Shown: positions 24,402 through 30,561 of the stretch, piece after piece
Numbering within the stretch: the stretch's first letter is position 1
Layout of the letters: the number at the start of each line of letters is the position of its first letter
Notes under the pieces: model-generated
The model's database searches: none
What the model was told of the DNA's origin: nothing
What the model saw: the letters and a program-made list of their open reading frames with translations, nothing else
Assembly: GCA_035555595.1 (NCBI GenBank)
Contig: DATMGK010000001.1
Span: 1 to 30,561, forward strand
Reading direction: 5' to 3'
Source: Croceibacterium_A sp035555595
GTDB taxonomy: Bacteria > Pseudomonadota > Alphaproteobacteria > Sphingomonadales > Sphingomonadaceae
DNA length: 30,561 nt
Program-made: the position numbers and the translations under genes

Positions 24402-26663
24402 TCAACGGAAACCCAGGTTTTTGAGCGAGAAGTAGAAGCGGAAGCTGTCGCCCCGGTTGATATCGGCTACCGCGACATAATCGCGCCGCCAGGTGAATCC
24501 GAATTCCAGGCAGTCGTCTTCGTAAGCTATGCCAAGGCGCGTCCGCAGCGGTTCGAACCCGTCGGATGTGAAGCTCGGGTCCTCGTCGCGGTTGGTCAGG
24601 TTCACCACCGCCGATCCGAATACGGACCAGTATTTCGCGAAAGCCACGCGGCCGGCGGCCCGCAATTCCTCGCGGTCCTGCAAATCCTCGAAATTCAGGT
24701 CGATATCGCGGTTCAGCCGCAGATAGCCCAGTTCGATATAGGTTCGGTCGCTGCCCAGCGTGGCGTCGATCTCGTTACGGCGGACGGCGAAGTTATCCTT
24801 ATCCACACGATAGCGGTGGGTGAATTTCAGCACGTCCTTGTAACGGATTTCCGTCCGCCCGACCCAGTCGGAGAATTGTTCCGTCAGCCCGGTCCCGTTG
24901 GGGAACAGTGTTGGCTTGTCCGTCAGGCGATAGGACTGGCCGATATTGGCGCTGACCCGCCAGTTGGGGAAATCGATGCGCCAGTCGGCGCCATAGGTCA
25001 CGCGCGCGCCATCCTCGATCCGGTCGTAACCTGGGAAGCGGTTGAGCGCGAAGAGATTGCTGTCTTCCAGATCGATCGCGCGCGCGTCTTCGTTGGGTAT
25101 CGCCAGATTGCGGATTTCCGGGCTGGCGACCAGTTGCACGCGCGGTGTCAGCACTTGGGTGCCGCCCAGAAACGATCCGACGAATGGCCATTTCATGTCA
25201 ACGGCGGCCAGCGCCACGCCGCGCGCCTGCCACCCCGGCTCACCGCGATAGGATTGCGTTACCGTCGTCAGGTTGTCGCCCGAATGATAGGCGTCGCCAC
25301 GCACCAGCGCGGTAAAGGTCACTTCCTGCCCCAGCGGCGTGACGCGGCGCAGGTTCCATTCCGCGCGGGCAAAGGCGCGCTGCGTGTCCTGCCCCTGGGT
25401 TCGGGTGATCGCCAGCGAATTGGCCTGTATCTCGACCGTGCCGCCCAGCACCGGGTCGCTCAGCCGGTGGCGATAGTCGATGGCCGGAAGCGCGACGGGC
25501 ACCAGCCCCTGCGACTGCGGAACCAGCACTGCCTGCGTCACCCAGCCAGCGACGGAGAAATAGCTGTTGTCGTCGATCCGCTCCAGATTGACGGTGGAGC
25601 GCAGGCGATCATCGCGGCTTATATCGTAGCGGCGCAGGAACGTGCGGTCGCTGGTCACCCGGACGGAGCCGGTCAGGCTCCAGTTAGGGTCCAGTTGGAA
25701 GCGGCCGTTGGCAAACAGGTAGCCGCGAAAATCTTCTTCTTCCGTGGGCACGGTGGCGCCCAGCGGAATGCGGGTGCCGTAAGTAAGATAGCCCGTGATC
25801 TGGTACGCGCCCTTGTCGGTCAACTCGCGATACTGGCCCGACACCATCGGCACCGCTTCGGTGTAGAGATAGCCGGAAAGCGTCAGATCCTTGTTATCCG
25901 CGATCCGCCAGTAATAACTCTCGCTCACCTCGATACCGTTGGATGCGGTCAGGCCGAGGTCGGGAATCAGGAAGCCCGATGTTGCCGCTCCGTCGGATCG
26001 CATCGCCATACCCGGCAGGGGCAGAACGCGCTGGCCGAACAGTTCCAGGTAAGCGCCGTAAAACCGGATGCGCTTCGCCTCTGCATCATAGACCACGCGC
26101 CGCGCGGTCAGCCGCCAGCTCGGGCTTTTCGGGCATCCTTCCGCGTCGACCACCGGGCACCCGGAATAGGCGGCATGTTCCAGAGTGACGCTGCCGGAAT
26201 CGGATCGGGTTCCCTGCCGCGCCGCCAGTCGCCCGCCCTCGCGGAAGGCCAGCAGCAGGTTCTCCATCGCCCCGGCCTTCAACTCGTCCGTCAGTTCGAT
26301 CCGGTCGGTGAAAAGCTGGTTGCCGTCCTCATCCACCACCCGGACGTCGCCGGTCGCCACAATCTGCCCGCTGTCCCGGTTCCAGGTCACGGCATTGGAA
26401 CGGACGGACTGGCCCTCCGATCGCAGAAGCACGTCACCGCTGGCGGTTACTACATCGGTATTGCTGTCATAACTGAGCTCGTTCGCCTCGAACGCAATCT
26501 CGCGGCCAGCCTCAGGCGTGTCCGCGGGCATCTCTGGCGCCTGCGCCGGTTCCTGCGCCAGCACCGGCAGAGGCAGGGCCAGCAAAGTCAGCACCATGGC
26601 CGTGCGGATCGGCAGAAACCGGCGCGGCTGGGGATAGGGTATTGGCAGCAGGCCGGGGGGCAT
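24402..26663 (-). CDS. lptD: LPS-assembly protein LptD
   Basis: Outer-membrane beta-barrel that inserts lipopolysaccharide into the outer leaflet, acting with LptE. The 753-residue protein has a signal peptide (hydrophobic TAMVLTLLALPLPVLAQ, cut near residue 36), an N-terminal OstA/LptA-like beta-jellyroll (about 50-160: FEANELSYDSNTDVVTASGDV), then the large C-terminal barrel. A Cys pair in YSGCPVVDAEGCPKSP and a Cys in YEDDCLEFGFTWRRDY near the end are usual for the family. It is the first gene of the operon lptD-surA-pdxA-ksgA and divergent from pepA. Barrel strand number cannot be counted reliably by eye. Confidence 0.95.
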   Translation of the reverse strand: MPPGLLPIPYPQPRRFLPIRTAMVLTLLALPLPVLAQEPAQAPEMPADTPEAGREIAFEANELSYDSNTDVVTASGDVLLRSEGQSVRSNAVTWNRDSGQIVATGDVRVVDEDGNQLFTDRIELTDELKAGAMENLLLAFREGGRLAARQGTRSDSGSVTLEHAAYSGCPVVDAEGCPKSPSWRLTARRVVYDAEAKRIRFYGAYLELFGQRVLPLPGMAMRSDGAATSGFLIPDLGLTASNGIEVSESYYWRIADNKDLTLSGYLYTEAVPMVSGQYRELTDKGAYQITGYLTYGTRIPLGATVPTEEEDFRGYLFANGRFQLDPNWSLTGSVRVTSDRTFLRRYDISRDDRLRSTVNLERIDDNSYFSVAGWVTQAVLVPQSQGLVPVALPAIDYRHRLSDPVLGGTVEIQANSLAITRTQGQDTQRAFARAEWNLRRVTPLGQEVTFTALVRGDAYHSGDNLTTVTQSYRGEPGWQARGVALAAVDMKWPFVGSFLGGTQVLTPRVQLVASPEIRNLAIPNEDARAIDLEDSNLFALNRFPGYDRIEDGARVTYGADWRIDFPNWRVSANIGQSYRLTDKPTLFPNGTGLTEQFSDWVGRTEIRYKDVLKFTHRYRVDKDNFAVRRNEIDATLGSDRTYIELGYLRLNRDIDLNFEDLQDREELRAAGRVAFAKYWSVFGSAVVNLTNRDEDPSFTSDGFEPLRTRLGIAYEDDCLEFGFTWRRDYVAVADINRGDSFRFYFSLKNLGFR

Positions 26664-26758
26664 GGCTTGCCTATGTCACCGCTCAATCCTAACTGCAACG
26701 GCAGCCGCTTTTCTTGCGGCGTTCTATCGCAGCTCGCGCACATTCGACCGGAGACATC

Positions 26759-28216
26759 ATGAAGATCAGTTTTCAGAGTGCCGGGGCTTCCCCTTCGCGG
26801 CTCCTCGCGCTCGTCGTTGCAGAGGGCAAGCTGCCCGCTGATCTCGAACGTTCCGTGGCCGAAGGTGCTGCCGCGGCCCGCTTCGCCGGGAAAGCCGGTC
26901 AGCTTTTCGAAGCCTTCGTGGAACGTGACGGACAACTCGTGCGCCTCGCGCTGGTTGGCGCCGGACTGGGTGAGGGCGATCGGGCCGCGAATCTGGAACG
27001 TGCGGGCGCGGCGCTTGCCGCGCGCTACCTCACTTCGGGTGAGACGGTGTTGGCGCTGGACGCTGGTGGCAGTGCGTTGGATGCGGATGGCCTGGTATCG
27101 GTCCTCCTCGGCCTCCGGCTGCGCGGCTGGCGTTATGACGCCTACCGCACCCGCTTGAAGGACGATCAGAAGGTTTCGCTGGGCGAAATCGCCGTCATCG
27201 GCGCGCCTAATGGGGTCGAGGCTGCATGGCAAACCGCCGCCGCGCTGGCTCACGGCGTGGAATTCGCCCGCGAACTCGTGACCGAACCGGCCAACATCAT
27301 CTATCCCGAAAGCTTCGTGGAACGCTGCCTTGAACGTTTCGCCGGGACGGGCGCGGAACTCTCTTTCCTGACCGAGGAAGAGATGGGCGAACTGGGCATG
27401 GGCGCTCTGCTTGGCGTGGCGCAGGGCTCTGTTCGCAAGCCGCGCCTGCTGGTCATCAAGTGGCTTGGCGGTGGCAAGGGCGTTAAGCCGACGGTTTTCG
27501 TAGGCAAGGGCGTCACGTTCGATACCGGCGGCATCTCCATCAAGCCTGCGGCCGGCATGGAAGACATGAAGTGGGACATGGGCGGCGCGGCCGCCGTGGC
27601 CGGGGCCATGCTGGCGCTCTCCGGTCGCAAGGCGAAGGCGAACGTGATCGGCGTCTGCGGCCTTGTGGAAAACATGCCCGATGGCAACGCTCAGCGGCCC
27701 GGCGATGTCGTCACCACGATGTCCGGCCAGACGGTTGAAGTCATCAATACAGATGCCGAGGGGCGACTCGTCCTGTGTGACGCGATGACCTGGGCCCAGC
27801 GCGAGTTCGCCCCTGCCGCGCTGGTCGATCTGGCCACGCTGACCGGCGCGATGATCATCTCGCTCGGGCACGAACACGGCGGCATTTTCTCGAACGACGA
27901 TGCCCTCGCGGACGACCTGCTGGCTGCCGGGCGCACCAGCGGTGACAAGCTGTGGCGCTTCCCGCTCTCGCCTGCCTATGACAAACTGATCGACAGTGCG
28001 ATCGCGGATATGAAGAACGTCGGCCCCCGCTGGGCCGGGTCGATCACTGCCGCGCAGTATCTCCAGCGTTATGTCGAAGGCGGCACCCCGTGGGCGCACC
28101 TCGACATCGCCGGAATGGTCTGGGCCGACAAGCCGGGCCAGACGTGGGACAAGGGCGCGACCGGCTATGGTGTGCGCCTGATCGACAGCTACGTTCAGTC
28201 CAAGCTGGAGGGTTAG
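26759..28216 (+). CDS. pepA: Leucyl aminopeptidase (M17)
   Basis: Cytosolic hexameric metallo-aminopeptidase that releases N-terminal amino acids. The 485-residue protein has the N-terminal regulatory/DNA-binding-like domain (1-150) and the catalytic M17 domain. Two-metal ligands are visible: Lys250 and Asp255 (GKGVTFDTGGIS), Asp273 (MKWDMGG), Asp332 and Glu334. NTDAEGRL at 330-337 is the family signature, with Arg336 and Lys262 in catalytic positions. ATG 26759 follows GGAG by 5 bases; an in-frame start at 26714 lacks support. It leads the group pepA-holC, with ndk following. Confidence 0.96.
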   Translation: MKISFQSAGASPSRLLALVVAEGKLPADLERSVAEGAAAARFAGKAGQLFEAFVERDGQLVRLALVGAGLGEGDRAANLERAGAALAARYLTSGETVLALDAGGSALDADGLVSVLLGLRLRGWRYDAYRTRLKDDQKVSLGEIAVIGAPNGVEAAWQTAAALAHGVEFARELVTEPANIIYPESFVERCLERFAGTGAELSFLTEEEMGELGMGALLGVAQGSVRKPRLLVIKWLGGGKGVKPTVFVGKGVTFDTGGISIKPAAGMEDMKWDMGGAAAVAGAMLALSGRKAKANVIGVCGLVENMPDGNAQRPGDVVTTMSGQTVEVINTDAEGRLVLCDAMTWAQREFAPAALVDLATLTGAMIISLGHEHGGIFSNDDALADDLLAAGRTSGDKLWRFPLSPAYDKLIDSAIADMKNVGPRWAGSITAAQYLQRYVEGGTPWAHLDIAGMVWADKPGQTWDKGATGYGVRLIDSYVQSKLEG

Positions 28217-28228
28217 GCTGCGGGCGCC

Positions 28229-28666
28229 GTGCGGGTCGATTTCTATCTCCTCTCGCGCGATCCCGTTGAGGCGGCGCTGCCGCAAATCGCGAGATCGGTG
28301 AAGGCGGCGGGCGGGCGGCTGCTCGTCGTCTCCGCCGATGAGGAACAACGCGCCGCGCTCGACCGTGCGCTGTGGGAACAGTTCCCGGAAGAGTTCCTCG
28401 CCCACGGCCATGCCGGGCAGGGGCACGAAGACCGCCAGCCGCTGCTGCTGTCCCCCACTTGCGAGGCGCAGAACGGCGCGCGCTTCATCGCGTTTGCCGA
28501 CGGCGACTGGCGTGAAGAGGCGTTCGGGTTCGATCGTGCCTTCCTGTTCTTCGATCAGCAGACCATCGGCGGCGCGCGCGGCACATGGAGGATGCTGGGG
28601 GAGAGTGAGAGCGTGGAACGACACTTCTGGAAGCAGGAAGGCGGCCGCTGGATCGAAGGGCCATAG
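28229..28666 (+). CDS. holC: DNA polymerase III chi subunit
   Basis: 145-residue HolC, the clamp-loader accessory subunit that links the polymerase III holoenzyme to single-strand-binding protein. Sequence features are the N-terminal VDFYLLS strand, VSADEEQRAALDRALWE, the family-typical FLAHGHAG, and the C-terminal FDRAFLFFDQ segment followed by WRMLGESESVERHFWKQE. The start is GTG at 28229, 12 bases after the pepA stop, with only weak purine runs upstream, so translation may rely on pepA. The pepA-holC pairing is common in proteobacteria. Confidence 0.92.
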   Translation: MRVDFYLLSRDPVEAALPQIARSVKAAGGRLLVVSADEEQRAALDRALWEQFPEEFLAHGHAGQGHEDRQPLLLSPTCEAQNGARFIAFADGDWREEAFGFDRAFLFFDQQTIGGARGTWRMLGESESVERHFWKQEGGRWIEGP

Positions 28667-28761
28667 CCGTCGCAAGGTTCGGCTTGCGCGGCGCACATCG
28701 CGCGGCTAGGGCGCGCGCGATCTCAAAAACATCATAAAAACACGTTCGAAGGAACCTTTCG

Positions 28762-29184
28762 ATGGCGGTCACCCGCACCTTTTCGATCATCAAGCCTGAT
28801 GCCACCCGCCGCAATCTGACCGGCGCCGTCACCAAGATGCTGGAAGACGCCGGCCTGCGCGTCGTCGCGTCCAAGCGTCTCCACCTGTCGCAGGATCAGG
28901 CTGAAGGCTTCTACGCCGTCCACAAGGAACGCCCCTTCTTCGGCGAACTGGTTGAATTCATGACCAGCGGCCCGGTCGTGGTGCAGGTGCTTGAGGGCGA
29001 AGACGCCGTGAAGCGCAATCGCGAAGTCATGGGCGCCACCAACCCGGCCGACGCAGCCGAAGGCACCATCCGCAAGACTCACGCGGAAAGCATCGAGGCG
29101 AACACCGTGCACGGCAGCGACAGCGACGAAAACGCCGCGATCGAAATCGCCTTCTTCTTCCAGCCGGAAGAAATCGTCGGCTGA
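28762..29184 (+). CDS. ndk: Nucleoside diphosphate kinase
   Basis: Transfers the terminal phosphate of ATP to other nucleoside diphosphates through a phosphohistidine. The 140-residue protein has Lys11 in SIIKPDA, the MGATNPADA segment and the active-site His117 in NTVHGSD. AAGGAA precedes the ATG by 7 bases. It is 95 bases after holC, so it may have its own promoter; the gap contains TTGCGC and a CTAGGG-like element but no convincing pair. A strong intrinsic terminator follows. Confidence 0.98.
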   Translation: MAVTRTFSIIKPDATRRNLTGAVTKMLEDAGLRVVASKRLHLSQDQAEGFYAVHKERPFFGELVEFMTSGPVVVQVLEGEDAVKRNREVMGATNPADAAEGTIRKTHAESIEANTVHGSDSDENAAIEIAFFFQPEEIVG

Positions 29185-29209
29185 TCCCACTGCGGATTAC
29201 CTGACTTGC

Positions 29210-29243
29210 AAAGGGCCGCCGGAGCGATCCGGCGGCCCTTTTG
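29210..29243 (+). terminator. Intrinsic terminator of ndk
   Basis: A perfect 14-bp stem (AAAGGGCCGCCGGA, 29210-29223) closed by a GCGA tetraloop and followed by TTTTGTTATTG. It starts 26 bases after the ndk stop. Confidence 0.9.
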
Positions 29244-29279
29244 TTATTGCTTGCGGGGCATCAAGAGCCGGCCAGACGA

Positions 29280-29483
29280 ATGACGGAAAACGCAGAAAAC
29301 GAACCGATAAGCCGGCCTCAAAGGCGGTTGCTCCGCCGCATATTCAACGGTCGGACAACACCCATTGTCGCCGCTGGGCAGTCATTCCTCACTTACAGGG
29401 ATGCTGCCCGCTATCTCGAGTCTCTCGGGGAAGAAGCGCGCGAAGCGGCTTACCGGGCAATCAGGGATAATGCAGCGCGCTAA
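29280..29483 (+). CDS. Small hypothetical protein
   Basis: 67 residues from ATG 29280 (MTENAENEP). The N-terminal third is basic (RPQRRLLRRIFNGR); the C-terminal half is predicted to be helical and charged (YRDAARYLESLGEEAREAAYR). No signal peptide, membrane segment or Cys. I do not recognise a family. Support is its tidy fit in the gap between the ndk terminator and the opposing GST gene, and a soluble-protein-like composition. Against it is the weak ribosome site (AGAG) and the terminator just upstream, which means it would need its own promoter. Confidence 0.45.
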   Translation: MTENAENEPISRPQRRLLRRIFNGRTTPIVAAGQSFLTYRDAARYLESLGEEAREAAYRAIRDNAAR

Positions 29484-29494
29484 GGCTGCATCTT

Positions 29495-30127
29495 TCAGTC
29501 GGCTGGAAAGTTCACCGGAACGTCGCCCGGTCGCCACGGATCGAGGCGGATCATGATCGCCGCGAACAGCGCCGATGCAATGTGGCCATCAAGCCATGCC
29601 TGAAGGCGCGGCAGCGGCTGTGCGTCGAACCACGTGCGATCGGTTTCGGCGAATTGCCGCACAAAGGGGAATATCGCCGCATCGGTGATCCCCCTGTCCT
29701 CTCCGCAGAGATTGCTTTGCAGGGCGAGCCGGGTTTCGAGCGCCCCGAGCAGGGCCAATCCCGCCGCGCGATGTTCTGCCGGGTCGGACCCATGGCGATC
29801 AGGGTATTTGTAACGATCCAGGTGGTGCTTGAACGGGCCGTCGTTGGCTTCGATCAGCGCGCGGTCCTCGCGTTCCAGCCAGTGTTCGGGGTCGTTCCGC
29901 TCCAGCGCCCAGCGCATGATTTCCAGGCTCTCCTCGATCACGCTGCCGTCGTTCTGTACGATCACCGGAACCGTCGCCTTGGGGGATGCTGCGATCAGTT
30001 CTTCGGGTTTGCGAGAGAGCTTCACCTCGCGGATGTGGCAGGCCGTGCCGCTGATCGTCAGGGCCATGCGGGCACGCATGGCATAGGGGCAGCGCCGGAA
30101 GCTGTAGAGGATCGGCCTATCGCTCAC
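29495..30127 (-). CDS. Glutathione S-transferase family protein
   Basis: 210-residue GST-like protein with an N-terminal thioredoxin-fold domain (LYSFRRCPYAMRARMAL, with C13-P-Y-A as the likely active-site motif; ATVPVIV with the cis-Pro; VIEESLEIMRW for glutathione binding) and a helical C-terminal domain (ITDAAIFPFVRQF, typical N-capping box). The CPY motif resembles the Cys-type GSTs (omega/beta-like or glutaredoxin-2-like) rather than Tyr/Ser types. GTG 30127 is chosen because translation upstream is Pro/Ser-rich and lies inside trhO; the two genes overlap by 11 bases. Substrate unknown. Confidence 0.87.
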   Translation of the reverse strand: MSDRPILYSFRRCPYAMRARMALTISGTACHIREVKLSRKPEELIAASPKATVPVIVQNDGSVIEESLEIMRWALERNDPEHWLEREDRALIEANDGPFKHHLDRYKYPDRHGSDPAEHRAAGLALLGALETRLALQSNLCGEDRGITDAAIFPFVRQFAETDRTWFDAQPLPRLQAWLDGHIASALFAAIMIRLDPWRPGDVPVNFPAD

Positions 30128-30561
30128 GCTGTTTGGCCCGGCACGCGCCGATATGTTCGGTGCCGCGCTCTTTGGCGAGCCGTTCCTGCCGGTCCCGCTC
30201 GGCATAGGCAGCGCGCTGGGCATCGGTTCGTGACGAATGGCAGGCGGGGCAGCTTACACCGGGGGTATAAAGCGGCGATGCGCGGTCCTTGCTGCTGACC
30301 GGGCGGCGGCAGCCGTGGCACGTCACATACGTGCCCTGTTCCAGCCCATGCCCCACCGCTACGCGCTGGTCGAACACGAAGCATTCCCCTTCCCACAGGC
30401 TCTGTTCGGCCGGGACAGTTTCCAGATATTTCAGGATGCCGCCTTGCAGGTGATAGACATCCTCGATGCCTTCAGCCTTCAGGAAGGCGGTCGATTTCTC
30501 GCAGCGAATGCCGCCGGTGCAGAACATCGCGATCTTGGGTTGCTCGCCCTGTCCCAGCAGC
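30117..30561 (-). CDS. trhO: tRNA uridine(34) hydroxylase, rhodanese-type (partial)
   Basis: C-terminal 147 residues of a TrhO/YceA protein; the N-terminus lies beyond the window end. TrhO hydroxylates uridine 34 in some tRNAs, using prephenate-independent oxygen chemistry in E. coli. The rhodanese active-site loop is visible as FCTGGIRCEKS, followed by VYHLQGGILKYLE, GECFVFDQRVAV, and the C-terminal Cys-rich segment (CHGC, CPAC) usual for the family. The stop TAG lies within the first codons of the downstream GST gene, so the two are probably co-translated. Confidence 0.93.
   Translation of the reverse strand, partial: LLGQGEQPKIAMFCTGGIRCEKSTAFLKAEGIEDVYHLQGGILKYLETVPAEQSLWEGECFVFDQRVAVGHGLEQGTYVTCHGCRRPVSSKDRASPLYTPGVSCPACHSSRTDAQRAAYAERDRQERLAKERGTEHIGACRAKQRER

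Noticed and set aside
24369..26762. A 797-codon open frame on the plus strand, antisense to the whole of lptD
   Set aside because: LptD on the minus strand is unmistakable. The antisense translation has no recognisable domain and a shadow-like composition; GC-rich codon bias leaves the opposing frame free of stops.
26588..28696. A 702-codon open frame on the minus strand, antisense to pepA and holC
   Set aside because: It runs across two well-identified genes and into lptD, is rich in His/Arg/Gln/Asp as expected for an antisense shadow, and has no ribosome site.
1..30561. A new defence, mobile or CRISPR-type system
   Set aside because: No spaced direct-repeat array, transposase, integrase, tRNA attachment site, toxin-antitoxin pair or defence domain was recognised on either strand; the window is mainly conserved core genes.

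Overview
The window is GC-rich chromosomal DNA, most likely from an alphaproteobacterium of the order Sphingomonadales (Novosphingobium, Sphingomonas or Erythrobacter-like). The grounds are a plant/alphaproteobacterial-type glutamate-cysteine ligase, a PEPxxWA-type PEP-CTERM protein, a DUF1489 protein, the dciA-dsbA-dsbA-smc arrangement divergent from mutY, and the lptD-surA-pdxA-ksgA operon. No rRNA, tRNA, CRISPR array, insertion sequence or prophage gene was seen. Genus assignment is inference.

Layout. 1-1138: 3' part of gshA, then a 485-bp non-coding stretch with a G-rich-loop hairpin. 1624-2379: an exported PEP-CTERM protein with its own strong, bidirectional hairpin terminator and a dRS3-like repeat behind it. 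2536-8074 (minus): a genome-maintenance/envelope operon dciA, two tandem DsbA-like genes, smc. 8089-9120 (plus): mutY, overlapping at its 3' end a small membrane protein gene (minus) that may be leaderless. 9448-12313 (plus): a tightly coupled trio, Tat-exported serine hydrolase, nudC, FrnE-like DsbA protein, each joined by ATGA. 12320-16003 (minus): a chemotaxis transducer, a DUF1489 protein and mgtE. 16101-16565 (plus): a cyclophilin. 16627-18851 (minus): arginine succinyltransferase astA coupled to an M20 hydrolase. 18930-21029 (plus): malate synthase G. 21036-26663 (minus): lptD-surA-pdxA-ksgA. 26759-29184 (plus): pepA, holC, ndk and a terminator, then a 67-aa hypothetical gene. 29495-30561 (minus): a GST-family gene and the 3' part of trhO.

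How genes work together. Most of this is conserved housekeeping: replication and segregation (dciA, smc, holC), base-excision repair (mutY), outer-membrane biogenesis (lptD, surA), cofactor and nucleotide metabolism (pdxA, nudC, ndk), carbon and arginine use (glcB, astA). Thiol/redox chemistry recurs: gshA, two periplasmic DsbA-like proteins, a cytosolic FrnE-like protein and a GST-family protein. I found no convincing new defence or mobile system. The items most worth a second look are the M20 hydrolase translationally coupled to astA (possible replacement for AstE), the tandem DsbA paralogues beside smc, the possible leaderless small membrane protein, and the isolated PEP-CTERM gene.
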